This document shows, piece after piece, positions 1 to 9,821 of a DNA stretch of 64,000 bases. Under the pieces are notes generated by a model that worked only from the letters and a program-made list of their open reading frames with translations, searched no databases and was not told the DNA's origin. This stretch comes from Cyclonatronum proteinivorum. GTDB taxonomy: Bacteria; Bacteroidota; Rhodothermia; Balneolales; Cyclonatronaceae. Position 1 is the stretch's first letter, and every line of letters starts with the position of its first letter. The DNA lies in assembly GCF_003353065.1 (NCBI RefSeq), contig NZ_CP027806.1:2500501-2564500 (forward strand), in the 5' to 3' direction. A program made the translations under genes and the position numbers.

Positions 1-395
1 CCGCCGGATGTGCTCAGGAGACTGACGGGCACCTGATCTCCGAGCCCGTATGCAGGCTTACGCAGCCAGCGGTTGAAGGCGTTGAGATCTGTGAAAATTT
101 CGTTCGCTTTTTGGTAGAGCGCGATAATTTTGGCAAGCTGTTCGCTATTAAGCGCATTGAAACGCTTGTTTTCTTTCTCGTAGCGCTGAACCGTTTTATA
201 AGAAAGGCCAAGCACAGCGGCGAGTTCATCTTTGGTGAGACCCGTGATATGCAGAAGCTCTGCAAATGCGCTTGCCGGCATACCATCTTTTGCGATTTGT
301 ACCATAGCTAAGGTATTGTTTGGGGTGATTTCATATTTTCGGGCGGCTGACTGAACCGCACCGCTTAGGTTTTCGGTATTAAAAGAATCGGACAT
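1..395 (-). CDS. Xre/MbcA/ParS-type antitoxin, cut by the left edge
   Basis: Reading the minus strand from the ATG at 395 gives 131 open codons that run off the window. Residues about 50-75 form a helix-turn-helix-like segment (GLTKDELAAVLGLSYKTVQRYE). Further on, FNRWLRKPAYGLGD followed by PVSLLST matches the C-terminal toxin-binding domain (DUF2384) of Xre/MbcA/ParS antitoxins. In that family the antitoxin binds a RES-domain or similar toxin and represses its own promoter. The toxin gene normally lies just downstream, so it should sit beyond the left edge and is not visible. An inverted repeat 32 bp upstream of the start (427-447) fits autoregulation. The family call rests on motif recognition; the toxin is inferred. 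Confidence 0.82.
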   Translation of the reverse strand, partial: MSDSFNTENLSGAVQSAARKYEITPNNTLAMVQIAKDGMPASAFAELLHITGLTKDELAAVLGLSYKTVQRYEKENKRFNALNSEQLAKIIALYQKANEIFTDLNAFNRWLRKPAYGLGDQVPVSLLSTSG

Positions 396-426
396 ATAAA
401 TAGCCTTTTGGATGTATATCAGTAAT

Positions 427-447
427 TTGTCTATAATTTACAGACAA
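427..447. promoter_or_regulatory. Palindromic operator candidate upstream of the antitoxin
   Basis: TTGTCT and AGACAA flank a 9-bp centre that is itself nearly symmetric (TAA-T-TTA), giving a 21-bp dyad with one mismatched pair. It lies 32 bp upstream of the antitoxin ATG. Type II antitoxins of this kind usually bind a palindrome over their own promoter, so autorepression is the likely role. This is inferred from position and symmetry only. Confidence 0.5.
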
Positions 448-762
448 TAGTCTGAACAAGCAAGCCCATCGAATAATTTCGAATTATTTTTTTGGCGTTA
501 TTTGTTCTCTAAACCAAACGCCACAATGTTGAATATCTCTTTGATAAAAACACAGCGGACAACAGTACACAGGCTTATTCCTACTGTAATGAAGCAACAC
601 CAGCGATCAATGGGATTGCCTTTCACCAACTCCCGATTCCCTTATTTTAGATTTCGACACGAATGATCATGACTGAAATGTCTTATGTCCTGATTACCAG
701 ACCGACTTATTAAAATCAGTCCGGTATTAAACCTATTCATCACACTATTTCAAATTTCTGGT
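448..762. other. Intergenic region without a recognised gene
   Basis: This AT-leaning stretch lies between the divergently transcribed antitoxin and the DUF2237 gene. I see no convincing reading frame. A small imperfect hairpin (ACCGACT paired with AGTCCGGT, about 702-725) sits some 40 bp before the DUF2237 start. It presumably carries the promoters of both flanking genes. Confidence 0.4.
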
Positions 763-1137
763 ATGTCGCCAAAAAATATTTTTAACGAACCCCTTAAACT
801 GTGCTGCAACAATCCGCTTACCGGCTTTTACCGCGATGGTCTTTGCCGCACCGACACCTTTGATGCGGGCCGTCATGTGGTTTGCGCCATCATGACGGAT
901 GAATTTCTTCAGTTTTCCCGCTCCAAAGGCAATGATCTGATAACGCCCCGTCCCGAGTATCGCTTTCCCGGGCTGAAAGCGGGTGACCGATGGTGCCTGT
1001 GCGCACTCCGGTGGAAGGAAGCTGAGACACACGGCATGGCGCCGCTCGTGGATCTAGAAGCTACCGCTATTGAAGCCCTTGACTTTATTCCGATGGAAAC
1101 CCTCATCCAATACGCCTGGAAAACCAATGCCGAATAA
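763..1137 (+). CDS. DUF2237 family protein
   Basis: This 124-residue protein carries the family's hallmark stretches: NEPLKLCCNNPLTGFYRDG near the start, then VCAIMTDEFLQFS, GNDLITPRPEYRFPGL and GDRWCLCALRW. The several cysteines (about residues 24-25, 29, 41, 78 and 80) are typical. DUF2237 proteins are small, cytosolic and of unknown biochemical function, so none is assigned. The length is what the family usually shows. The stop codon overlaps the start of selO by 11 bp, so the two are probably co-transcribed and translationally coupled. Confidence 0.9.
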   Translation: MSPKNIFNEPLKLCCNNPLTGFYRDGLCRTDTFDAGRHVVCAIMTDEFLQFSRSKGNDLITPRPEYRFPGLKAGDRWCLCALRWKEAETHGMAPLVDLEATAIEALDFIPMETLIQYAWKTNAE

Positions 1138-2614
1138 AACCGAAATCACAGGCTGGAACTTACAACACACCTATCAAAACCTTCACCCGATGATGTTCAG
1201 CAAGGTGAGTCCGCAGCACGCGGAAGCGCCCAAGCTGCGTCTATTTAATGAGACGCTCGCCGCGGAACTTGGACTTGACGTACCGGAGCAATCAGCGCAG
1301 TCGCTGGCTGAGCTGTTTTCCGGCAATGCGTTGCCGGAACAGGCTTCCCCTATTGCGCAGGCCTATGCAGGACATCAGTTCGGGCAGTTCACCATGCTCG
1401 GCGACGGGCGCGCCCTCCTTTGGGGCGAACAAACGCTGACCGACGGCAGCCTTAAGGACATGCAGTTTAAAGGCAGCGGACGCACCCCCTACTCCCGCGG
1501 CGGCGATGGGCGGGCAACGCTCTATTCCATGCTGCGGGAATATCTCATCAGCGAAGCCATGAATGCGCTTGGTATCCCAAGTTCCCGCAGCCTTGCCGTT
1601 GTGGAAACAGGTGAACAGGTGTACCGCACCCGCATGAACAAAGGTGCAGTACTTACGCGCGTCAGCGACAGTCATATCCGGGTTGGCACTTTTGAGTATG
1701 CCCGCCGCTTCCTCCCTCCCGAAGCCCTAACAAGCTTACTCGAATACACCATCAACCGGCATTATCCGGATCTCGCGGAAAGCGAAAATCCGGCCGTTGC
1801 CCTCCTTGAGCGGGTACTGCAAAAACAGGCTGAGCTGATAGCCCAATGGATGAGCTGCGGTTTTATTCACGGGGTGATGAATACGGATAACATGACGCTC
1901 TCCGCTGAAACCATCGACTACGGTCCCTGTGCTTTCATGAACGCCTTCAATCCCAAAAAAGCTTTCAGTTCGATTGACGCGGGTCGCCGCTACTCCTGGG
2001 GCAATCAGCCGGGGATTGCGCAGTGGAACCTGAGCGTACTTGCAGGTGCATTGCTGCCATTGATTCACGAAGATCAGGATGAAGCGGTCAAAATCGCTAA
2101 AGCGGTGCTGGAAAGTTTTGAAGACCGCTTTCAGTCTGCGTGGTACGGACTCCTGAGCAAGAAACTCGGCTTTGCCGGTGATGTCACAGAATATGACCGC
2201 AGCCTTGCCGACGACCTCCTTCGTCTCATGCAGCAACAGGAAGCCGATTTCACAAATACCTTCCTTTTTCTGGAAACCGAATCCGCGTGGCTTGAAGGCA
2301 TTCCCTCCGGATCAGCTTTTGACGCCCTGCACCAAAAAATCCGCGAGCGCCAAGAGCAAAATCCCGGCGGTCGTGATGAAGCCATACGGCTCATGGCTGC
2401 ACAAAATCCGTTCATCATCCCCCGCAACCATCAGGTCGAGCGGGCACTCACGGAAGCTGCCTTTAAGGATGATTACAGCTTTTTTAACAAGCTTCTCCAT
2501 GAACTCCAGGAACCCTACCGCCGGACTTCCGAAGCTGATCATAATCTAAGAAAAGAGCTCACGATGCCACCCGAAGGCGGCGACGGTGACTACCGTACTT
2601 TCTGCGGTACCTGA
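1127..2614 (+). CDS. selO: Protein adenylyltransferase SelO (YdiU family)
   Basis: SelO is a pseudokinase-fold enzyme that transfers AMP from ATP to protein hydroxyls. Visible family blocks include YAGHQFGQFTMLGDGRALL, the KGSGRTPYSRGGDGRA segment, WMSCGFIHGVMNTDN and IDYGPCAFMNAF; N255 and D264 are the likely metal ligands. The C-terminus ends YRTFCGT, the bacterial cysteine version of the selenocysteine tail of eukaryotic homologues. I chose the ATG at 1127 (495 aa) over the upstream one at 1070 because it matches the usual family N-terminus and lies in the last codons of the DUF2237 gene, giving an 11-bp overlap. Confidence 0.93.
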   Translation: MPNKTEITGWNLQHTYQNLHPMMFSKVSPQHAEAPKLRLFNETLAAELGLDVPEQSAQSLAELFSGNALPEQASPIAQAYAGHQFGQFTMLGDGRALLWGEQTLTDGSLKDMQFKGSGRTPYSRGGDGRATLYSMLREYLISEAMNALGIPSSRSLAVVETGEQVYRTRMNKGAVLTRVSDSHIRVGTFEYARRFLPPEALTSLLEYTINRHYPDLAESENPAVALLERVLQKQAELIAQWMSCGFIHGVMNTDNMTLSAETIDYGPCAFMNAFNPKKAFSSIDAGRRYSWGNQPGIAQWNLSVLAGALLPLIHEDQDEAVKIAKAVLESFEDRFQSAWYGLLSKKLGFAGDVTEYDRSLADDLLRLMQQQEADFTNTFLFLETESAWLEGIPSGSAFDALHQKIRERQEQNPGGRDEAIRLMAAQNPFIIPRNHQVERALTEAAFKDDYSFFNKLLHELQEPYRRTSEADHNLRKELTMPPEGGDGDYRTFCGT

Positions 2615-2632
2615 CAGCAGTTTTGGTGGCTC

Positions 2633-2666
2633 AAGCTGAATTCAGTATTCATTTCACAGCTTTTTT
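2633..2666 (+). terminator. Weak terminator candidate after selO
   Basis: AAGCTG (2633-2638) can pair with CAGCTT (2657-2662), and a run of six T follows. The stem is short and the loop 18 nt, so this is a weak call. It lies between selO and thrA and could also act as an attenuator for thrA, but no leader peptide rich in threonine codons was seen. Confidence 0.35.
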
Positions 2667-2728
2667 GCGTATCATCGGAGCTTAATTTTTACAAGCACCG
2701 GATTTCCCCTTTACGTTTAAATTCAGCT

Positions 2729-5176
2729 ATGAGAGTTCTCAAATTCGGCGGTTCCTCTGTCGCTACACCACAGCGCATTCTCGATGTCGTAGATATTGTT
2801 TCCAAAGCCCGAGCGCGCAACTGCCAGGCTGTTGTTTTTTCAGCCTTTGGCGGTGTCACCGATCAGCTTATTGCCATGGCCCGTCAGGCCGAAGCCGGTG
2901 ATGAAGACTTTGCCCGCTCGTTTCAGGAACTCGAGCTGCGGCACATTACCACCGTTCGGGAACTGATTTCCGCTGCGAATCAGAGTCAGGTGATGGGTCG
3001 GGTAAAAATGATGCTGAACGAGCTGGAAGACGTGCTTCAGGGCATTCAGCTCGTTGGCGAGCTGACGCCGCGGACCCTCGATTTTATTATGAGCTTCGGA
3101 GAGCGGCTGAGCAACTATATCATCAGCCGCACCCTCACCGACCGCGGCATTCCTGCCGGATTTCTGGACACCCGTACCGTTATCAGAACCGGAGATCAGT
3201 TTGGGAAGGCTCTTGTGGATATGGAAACAACCCAAGAGCTTCTCACGAATCACTTTGCCGCCAAGCCCGACGTGCAAATTGTGACGGGTTTCATAGGTGC
3301 AACCAATACCGGCGTCACAACGACCCTCGGTCGCGGCGGTTCTGACCTGACCGCTTCCATTCTCGGGGCCTGCCTTAAAGCCGAAGCCATCGAAATCTGG
3401 ACCGACGTTAGCGGCATTATGACCGCAGACCCCCGTAAGGTCCGCAAGGCCTTCCCGGTGAAGCATGTCACCTATGAAGAAGCACAGGAAATGTCGCACT
3501 TTGGCGCCAAGGTCATTTACCCGCCTACCATGCAGCCCGCCATGGCACGGAATATCCCGATTTGGATCAAAAACACCTTTGAGCCGGATGCAGAAGGAAC
3601 CCTGATTTCAGGCGAGCCTGATCAGACTGAGCTTCCTGTCAAAGGCATTTCCTCCATCGGACACGTGGCGCTCGTGCGGGTTCAGGGCGCAGGTATGATT
3701 GGGGTAGCGGGTGTGGCACAGAGAATTTTCGGTGCCCTCGCCAAAGCGGGTATCAACACCATTCTGATTTCACAGGCTTCCAGCGAGCACTCTGTTTGTT
3801 TTGCGGTGAGTCCGGATCAGGCGGAAAAGAGCCGTCAGGTTTTGCTTGAAAGTTTTGCATTCGAAGTGCAGCGCGGACAGATTTCCGATATTGTGGTGGA
3901 AGACAACATGTGCGTAGTCGCCGTAGTGGGCGAAAACATGCGCTCTACGCCCGGTATTGCCGGGAAAGTGTTTCAGGCGCTGGGCCGGAACGGGGTGAAT
4001 GTCGCAGCCATCGCGCAGGGCTCCTCGGAGCTGAACATCTCGGTAGTCATTTCCCGCAAAGACGAACAAAAAGCGCTCATCGCCGTTCACGACGCTTTTT
4101 TCCTTTCCGGACTCAAAACCGCAAACCTGTTTTTTATTGGGGTCGGACTTATTGGCAGCACGGCCATTGATATGCTGTTGAAACAGCGCGACAAACTGCG
4201 CGAAACCCTGAAGATCGACCTCCGCATTATTGGGATGTGCAACAGCCGGAAGATGCTGTTTGACCTGAACGGGATTGATGAAAACGACTGGAAACAACAG
4301 CTCGACAAAAAGGGCGGTCCGCAGACCCTTGACGCATTTCTCGAACATGCAGCCTCGCTTAACCTGCCCGGCAGCATCATGGTTGACTGCACGAGCGCCG
4401 AGGAAGTCGCCGCACGCTACCACGGCATCCTGAAAAACAGCATCTCCATCGTTACGCCGAATAAAAAAGCATGCAGCGGCAGCATGGCGCGCTATCAGGC
4501 CCTGCACAGGGAAGCCCTGCGACGTGACGTCTCCTTACTGTATGAAACCAATGTCGGGGCCGGTCTGCCGCTGATCAAAACGTTGCAGGAAATGCACCAC
4601 ACCGGCGATACGATTCACTCGGTGGAAGGCGTGCTCTCCGGCACCCTCAGCTACCTGTTCAATGAGTACGACGGCAGCCGTCCGTTTTCGCAGCTGGTAG
4701 GCGAAGCCCGGGAGAAAGGCTTCACCGAGCCTGATCCGCGCGATGACCTTAACGGGATGGATGTCGCCCGGAAGCTGCTCATCCTCGCCCGTGAAATCGG
4801 CCTGACCCTGGAACTTGCCGACATCCAAATGGAGCCCCTGCTACCCGCAAGCCTGTTCGATGCCCCCGATACCGAAGCCTTCCTGCAGGACCTGCCCTCC
4901 GTGGATGAAGCCTTCAAGGCCCGGTACGAAGAAGCGCGGGGTGCCGGCAAAAAGCTGCGCTACATTGCGAAGGTCAGTGCGGAAGGCGCCCGGATTTCGC
5001 TTCAGCACGTGGACGAAACCCACCCTTGCTACGGCCTTCAAAGTACCGACAACCTCATCCTGATTCACTCCGACTGCTACAGCAATCGTCCGATGGTCGT
5101 GGCCGGACCCGGTGCCGGGCCCAAAGTGACGGCAAGCGGCGTGGTCGGCGACATCATCAAATCTGCGCTGCGCTGA
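2729..5176 (+). CDS. thrA: Bifunctional aspartokinase/homoserine dehydrogenase
   Basis: This 815-aa fusion catalyses the first and third steps from aspartate to threonine: phosphorylation of aspartate and NAD(P)H-dependent reduction of aspartate semialdehyde to homoserine. The aspartokinase domain starts with the KFGGSSVA motif at residues 5-12. Two ACT-type regulatory segments follow (about 310-460). The dehydrogenase Rossmann motif GVGLIG lies near residue 470, and a C-terminal catalytic domain follows (GVLSGTLSYLFNEY; DPRDDLNGMDVARK). The length matches E. coli ThrA. It heads a thrA-thrB-thrC cluster with 33- and 49-bp gaps. Threonine feedback inhibition is usual in the family but cannot be read from sequence. 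Confidence 0.96.
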   Translation: MRVLKFGGSSVATPQRILDVVDIVSKARARNCQAVVFSAFGGVTDQLIAMARQAEAGDEDFARSFQELELRHITTVRELISAANQSQVMGRVKMMLNELEDVLQGIQLVGELTPRTLDFIMSFGERLSNYIISRTLTDRGIPAGFLDTRTVIRTGDQFGKALVDMETTQELLTNHFAAKPDVQIVTGFIGATNTGVTTTLGRGGSDLTASILGACLKAEAIEIWTDVSGIMTADPRKVRKAFPVKHVTYEEAQEMSHFGAKVIYPPTMQPAMARNIPIWIKNTFEPDAEGTLISGEPDQTELPVKGISSIGHVALVRVQGAGMIGVAGVAQRIFGALAKAGINTILISQASSEHSVCFAVSPDQAEKSRQVLLESFAFEVQRGQISDIVVEDNMCVVAVVGENMRSTPGIAGKVFQALGRNGVNVAAIAQGSSELNISVVISRKDEQKALIAVHDAFFLSGLKTANLFFIGVGLIGSTAIDMLLKQRDKLRETLKIDLRIIGMCNSRKMLFDLNGIDENDWKQQLDKKGGPQTLDAFLEHAASLNLPGSIMVDCTSAEEVAARYHGILKNSISIVTPNKKACSGSMARYQALHREALRRDVSLLYETNVGAGLPLIKTLQEMHHTGDTIHSVEGVLSGTLSYLFNEYDGSRPFSQLVGEAREKGFTEPDPRDDLNGMDVARKLLILAREIGLTLELADIQMEPLLPASLFDAPDTEAFLQDLPSVDEAFKARYEEARGAGKKLRYIAKVSAEGARISLQHVDETHPCYGLQSTDNLILIHSDCYSNRPMVVAGPGAGPKVTASGVVGDIIKSALR

Positions 5177-5209
5177 TCTCACAGCGGGCATTCCTTTCCC
5201 ATTCTGCTT

Positions 5210-6139
5210 ATGTCTGTTTCCGTTTTTGCCGCCGCTACGGTAGCCAACGTCGCCTGCGGTTTCGACGCCCTCGGCTTCGCGATACACGAACCCGGCGATG
5301 AAGTAATTGTCCGGAAATCCGCTCAGTCCGGCCTACGAATTGTTGCGATTACGGGGGATGAAGGCCGCCTCCCGCTTTCGGTGACGAAAAACACCGCCGG
5401 GGTCAGCGCGCAGGCCCTGCTCGATGAAACGGGCTACACCGGTGGTATTGAGATGGAAATCCACAAGAAAATGCCGCTCGGAAGCGGATTGGGTTCAAGC
5501 TCAGCAAGCTCGGTCGCAGCTGTTGTTGCCGTGAACGAACTGATCGGCTCGCCTTTTACCCGCGCGGAATTACTGCGTTTCGCGACAGAAGGTGAGCGCG
5601 CAGCCTGCGGCGTACCGCATGCCGACAATGTCGGTCCTTCCCTGCTCGGCGGATTTGTACTGATTAGAAGCTATAATCCGCTCGAAGTCGTGCAGCTGCC
5701 GGTACCGGACGAGCTCTGGTGCAGCGTCATTCATCCGCATGTGGAAATCCTCACCGAAGATGCCCGCAACGTGCTGCGTCGGCGGATTCGCCTGGAAGAC
5801 GCCGTAGTGCAGTGGTCCAACCTCGGTGGCCTGATTGCCGGCCTGTATCAGGGCGACTATCAGCTCATTGGCCGCTCCCTCAGCGACATCATTTTTGAGC
5901 CGACCCGCTCCCTGCTCATCCCCGGTTTTGATATGATGAAGCAGGCCGCGATGCAGGCAGGCGCGCTGGGATGCAGCATTTCCGGTTCAGGACCTTCCGT
6001 TTTCGCGCTATGCCGGGGCGAAGAAATCGCCCGCGCCGCTGCCGACGCCATGCAGCACGCCCTCACGAAAGCCGGACTCGGCAGCGAAACCTACGTCTCG
6101 GCCATCAACCGGCAGGGCCCTGTAATCCGGAATCTGTAG
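5210..6139 (+). CDS. thrB: Homoserine kinase
   Basis: This GHMP-family kinase (309 aa) phosphorylates homoserine to O-phosphohomoserine. The ATP-binding loop PLGSGLGSSSASS is at residues about 88-100. The N-terminal start VFAAATVANVACGFDALGFA and the C-terminal GCSISGSGPSVFALC motif are both typical. It lies second in the threonine operon, 33 bp after thrA, so the products of thrA feed it directly. The ATG at 5210 gives the expected family length. Confidence 0.96.
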   Translation: MSVSVFAAATVANVACGFDALGFAIHEPGDEVIVRKSAQSGLRIVAITGDEGRLPLSVTKNTAGVSAQALLDETGYTGGIEMEIHKKMPLGSGLGSSSASSVAAVVAVNELIGSPFTRAELLRFATEGERAACGVPHADNVGPSLLGGFVLIRSYNPLEVVQLPVPDELWCSVIHPHVEILTEDARNVLRRRIRLEDAVVQWSNLGGLIAGLYQGDYQLIGRSLSDIIFEPTRSLLIPGFDMMKQAAMQAGALGCSISGSGPSVFALCRGEEIARAAADAMQHALTKAGLGSETYVSAINRQGPVIRNL

Positions 6140-6188
6140 CCGACCCGGAAGCCCATCCCCCGAACAACTCCTTCAAAAAATAAACACC

Positions 6189-7514
6189 GTGATTCTCTAC
6201 TACTCGACCCGTCAGACCAATCCAAAACCTGAAGACCACACCATTTTCCCCGAAGCCCTGCGGCTGGGCCTCGCCCCTGACGGCGGCCTTTACGTTCCCG
6301 ATCAAATTCCCAAGTTTCCACCTGAATTCTGGGAGAATATCGCCGGGATGTCGGTTTCAGAGCTTGGTCGCGTATTGCTCCGGCCCTGGTTTGAAGACGA
6401 CTTGACCGATGTAGAGCTTGAAACGCTGGTGGATGACGCCCTCAACTTCGACGCACCCCTGGTGAAGCTGGACGAGCGAACCTACGTGCTCGAGCTTTTC
6501 CATGGACCGACCCTGGCTTTCAAGGATTTCGCTGCCCGCACCATGGGCCGGCTGATGGCCAAGTTGCTGCGCAAGCCGGGCGAAACCCTGCACGTGCTTA
6601 CCGCTACTTCCGGCGATACCGGCGCGGCTGTTGCTGACGGCTTTTTCGGCGTGGAAGGCATTCAGGTGTGGGTCCTCTACCCTTCCGGGAAGGTCAGCCC
6701 GCTGCAGGAGAAGCAATTCACGACCCTGGGCGGCAACGTGACCGCGCTCGAAGTGGATGGCACTTTCGATGATTGTCAGCGGCTGGTGAAACATGCTTTT
6801 GTGGATAAAAAACTCCGCAAGCGCATGAACCTCACTTCGGCGAATTCCATCAATATCGGACGACTGCTGCCGCAAATGGTGTATTATGCAAGGGCTGTCG
6901 CGCAGCTTCAGGAAAAGAAACTCAGCAACAAGCCGGTTTATGTTGTGCCAAGCGGTAACTTCGGCAACCTGACAGCCGGAATCCTCGCACTCCACATGGG
7001 CATGCCGGCCGGCGGATTTTTCGCAGCAACGAACAAAAACAAAACCTTTGTGGACTTCCTCGAAAGCGGACGCTACGAACCGCGGCCTTCAACGCCGACC
7101 ATCAGCAATGCGATGGATGTGGGTGACCCGAGCAACTTCGACCGGATTCTGGATCTTTTCAACAAAGATTTGGACTCAATACTTTCCGCGGTACTTGCTG
7201 ATTCTGTGAATGATGACGAGACCCGCGCGACCATTCTGCAAACCTGGAAGGACTTTGGCTATATTGCCGATCCGCATACGGCTGTTGGCCTGAAAGCCTG
7301 GCAGCGCAGGAAGTCCGAGTTTTTTGATACGACCATCGCTATTGTGCTGGCAACCGCCCATCCGGCAAAATTCGCGGATGTCATGCCGGAAGAAGTGGCG
7401 CAGCATATTCCGGATACGCCTGCGCTCGAAAAACTGCGGAAACGCACCAAGCAAGCCATTCCGATGGCTGCTGATTTTGAAGCTTTCCGCAAAATCCTGC
7501 TGCAACACGCCTGA
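6189..7514 (+). CDS. thrC: Threonine synthase
   Basis: This PLP enzyme (441 aa) converts O-phosphohomoserine to threonine and phosphate. The PLP-binding lysine is K112 in LAFKDFAAR. The phosphate-binding loop region is VPSGNFGNLTAG, and the family N-terminus is YYSTRQ. Translation starts at a GTG at 6189; no in-frame ATG precedes it, and the conserved YYSTR begins at the fourth residue. It closes the thrABC operon, 49 bp after thrB. Confidence 0.96.
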   Translation: MILYYSTRQTNPKPEDHTIFPEALRLGLAPDGGLYVPDQIPKFPPEFWENIAGMSVSELGRVLLRPWFEDDLTDVELETLVDDALNFDAPLVKLDERTYVLELFHGPTLAFKDFAARTMGRLMAKLLRKPGETLHVLTATSGDTGAAVADGFFGVEGIQVWVLYPSGKVSPLQEKQFTTLGGNVTALEVDGTFDDCQRLVKHAFVDKKLRKRMNLTSANSINIGRLLPQMVYYARAVAQLQEKKLSNKPVYVVPSGNFGNLTAGILALHMGMPAGGFFAATNKNKTFVDFLESGRYEPRPSTPTISNAMDVGDPSNFDRILDLFNKDLDSILSAVLADSVNDDETRATILQTWKDFGYIADPHTAVGLKAWQRRKSEFFDTTIAIVLATAHPAKFADVMPEEVAQHIPDTPALEKLRKRTKQAIPMAADFEAFRKILLQHA

Positions 7515-7581
7515 TTTTATCCGGAATCCACTTATTGTGTGAATCGGACATCTTCATTTCTACTAACTTAATCTATTACCT

Positions 7582-9792
7582 ATGAATCTGACTGTTTTCC
7601 TGACCGGCTGTTTTCTGACCGGCATGATGATGAGCTTTGGCGCCGTAATTCAGGCGCAGGCGCAATCCGCGAGCGCGAGCGCCTCGGCCTCTGCAAGCGC
7701 GCAGACTACCGTTAGCGCCGAAACGGGTGAGCGTCCGCGACTGCTGCCCTATCCCGAAACCCGGAAAAGCGACCATGTGGATGTCTATTTCGGCCATGAA
7801 GTTGCCGATCCCTACCGCTGGCTGGAAGATGATCTTTCTGATGAGACCAAAGCATGGGTGCAGGCGCAGAATGAAGTGACCTTCGATTTCCTGGATCAGA
7901 TTCCGTTTCGCACGCAGATCCGGGAACAGCTCACGGCGGACTGGAACTATGTGCGGGAGTCGGCGCCTGTACGGCACGGGGAGTGGTACTACTTTTCGCG
8001 CAACGACGGGCTGCAAAATCACGCAGTCGTGTTCCGCAAGCGTGGTGTCCGCGGGGACGCCGAAGTCTTCCTCGATCCCAACACCTTTTCAGAAGACGGC
8101 ACAACTTCCCTCGCGGGCATGAGCTTCACCCGGGACGGATCCCTGCTCGCCTATTCCATATCTGAAGGCGGCAGCGACTGGCGCAAAATCATCGTCATCA
8201 ATACCGAAACCATGGAAGCTGTCGGCGATACCCTTGTTGATGTCAAATTTTCGGGCATTTCCTGGAAAGGCACCGAAGGCTTCTACTACAGCAGCTACGA
8301 CAAACCGGACGGAAGTCAGCTTTCGGCCATGACCGACCTGCACAAGCTGTATTATCATCAGATTGGCACGCCACAAAGCGACGACAAGCTGGTATTTGGC
8401 GGCGAAGTGACACCGCGTCGCTACATCTTTGGCGGCGTGAGCGAAGATCAGCGCTTCCTGATTGTTTCGGCTTCGGTCAGCACCTCCGGTAACGAGCTGT
8501 ATGTGATGGATTTCGAAGCCGATGAGCCTGCGCTCAGACCAGTACTGAGCGGGTTCGAAAACGACGTTTCGGTCATCACAACCAACAATGGCTACCTGTA
8601 CATCTACACCAACCGGGGCGCACCAAACTACCGGCTTGTGCGCGTGAATGCAGCAGCCTCGCAGCCCGAAAACTGGACGGATGTCATCCCTGAAACCGAA
8701 CATGTGCTCAGCGTGAGCCGCGCCGGAAACTACCTGTTCGCCAGCTACCTCGTTGATGTGCAAACACAAGTGAAACAATACACCCTCGACGGCGAGCACG
8801 TGCGCAACGTGGAACTGCCAACCGCCGGAACCGCTGGCGGGTTTTCCGCGAGAAGCCATGAAACAACGCTATTCTACACCTTCACGAGCTTCACCTATCC
8901 CGCGACCATCTTCGCCTACGACATTCAGAACGGTACCTCCGAGCTGTACTGGACACCTGAGATTGATTTCAATCCGGAAGATTTTGTGACGGAACAGGTC
9001 TTCTACGAGAGCAAGGACGGCACCCGCATCCCCATGTTCATCACCTACAAAAAAGGGCTTGAACTGGACGGCAGCAATCCGACCTATCTGTATGCCTACG
9101 GCGGCTTCAATGTGAGCCTGCGTCCCTCCTTCAGTATCGCACACCTGACCTGGCTGCGGAATGGCGGCATTTATGCGCAGCCGAACATCCGCGGGGGCGG
9201 AGAGTACGGCGAGCGCTGGCACCATGCCGGCATACAGAAAAACCGTCAGAATGTGTTTGATGACTTCATCGCTGCCGGCAATTTCCTGGTTGAACAGGGC
9301 TACACCTCGCACGAGCTAATGGCAATTGCGGGCGGCTCCAACGGCGGTCTGCTCGTCGGTGCGGTGATGACGCAACAGCCTGATTTTGCAGCCGTTGCCT
9401 TCCCCGCTGTCGGCGTTTTGGATATGCTGCGGTATCACACCTTCACGGCAGGTGCCGGCTGGGCGTTTGACTACGGCACTTCCGAGCAAAGCGAAGAAAT
9501 GTTCAAATACCTGCTCGGCTATTCCCCGGTGCACAATGTGCGCGAAGGCGTGCGCTACCCTTCGACCATGATTACGACCGCTGATCACGATGACCGCGTT
9601 GTACCGGCCCATTCGTTCAAATTCGCCGCAGAGCTTCAGGCCAAACACGCGGGCGAGAACCCGGTGCTGATTCGCATCGAAACACGCGCAGGTCACGGCG
9701 CGGGACGCAGCACGGAGTCGGTCATCAGCGAGTGGACCGACCGCTACGCCTTTGCGTGGTACGTGATGGGCCTCAATCCGTTTGCGGAGTAA
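7582..9792 (+). CDS. Secreted prolyl oligopeptidase (family S9A)
   Basis: This 736-residue serine peptidase cleaves peptides after proline. A signal peptide (about residues 1-28, ending AQAQ) directs export to the periplasm or beyond. It is followed by an SA-repeat linker (about residues 29-40) coded by GCGAGC-like repeats. The N-terminal S9 propeller starts at YPETRKSDHVDVYFGHEVADPYRWLE. The catalytic triad is visible: S586 in GGSNGGLL, the aspartate in DHDDRVVP (about 671) and H705 in RAGHGAG. The length agrees with periplasmic members of the family. It lies 67 bp after thrC, but a separate promoter is likely because the function is unrelated. Confidence 0.94.
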   Translation: MNLTVFLTGCFLTGMMMSFGAVIQAQAQSASASASASASAQTTVSAETGERPRLLPYPETRKSDHVDVYFGHEVADPYRWLEDDLSDETKAWVQAQNEVTFDFLDQIPFRTQIREQLTADWNYVRESAPVRHGEWYYFSRNDGLQNHAVVFRKRGVRGDAEVFLDPNTFSEDGTTSLAGMSFTRDGSLLAYSISEGGSDWRKIIVINTETMEAVGDTLVDVKFSGISWKGTEGFYYSSYDKPDGSQLSAMTDLHKLYYHQIGTPQSDDKLVFGGEVTPRRYIFGGVSEDQRFLIVSASVSTSGNELYVMDFEADEPALRPVLSGFENDVSVITTNNGYLYIYTNRGAPNYRLVRVNAAASQPENWTDVIPETEHVLSVSRAGNYLFASYLVDVQTQVKQYTLDGEHVRNVELPTAGTAGGFSARSHETTLFYTFTSFTYPATIFAYDIQNGTSELYWTPEIDFNPEDFVTEQVFYESKDGTRIPMFITYKKGLELDGSNPTYLYAYGGFNVSLRPSFSIAHLTWLRNGGIYAQPNIRGGGEYGERWHHAGIQKNRQNVFDDFIAAGNFLVEQGYTSHELMAIAGGSNGGLLVGAVMTQQPDFAAVAFPAVGVLDMLRYHTFTAGAGWAFDYGTSEQSEEMFKYLLGYSPVHNVREGVRYPSTMITTADHDDRVVPAHSFKFAAELQAKHAGENPVLIRIETRAGHGAGRSTESVISEWTDRYAFAWYVMGLNPFAE

Positions 9793-9821
9793 CCCACAGT
9801 CTGACACAACAATCAATACCC

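Noticed and set aside
2615-2728. Threonine attenuator or riboswitch upstream of thrA
   Set aside because: No leader peptide rich in Thr/Ile codons and no known riboswitch fold was recognisable; only a weak hairpin is present.
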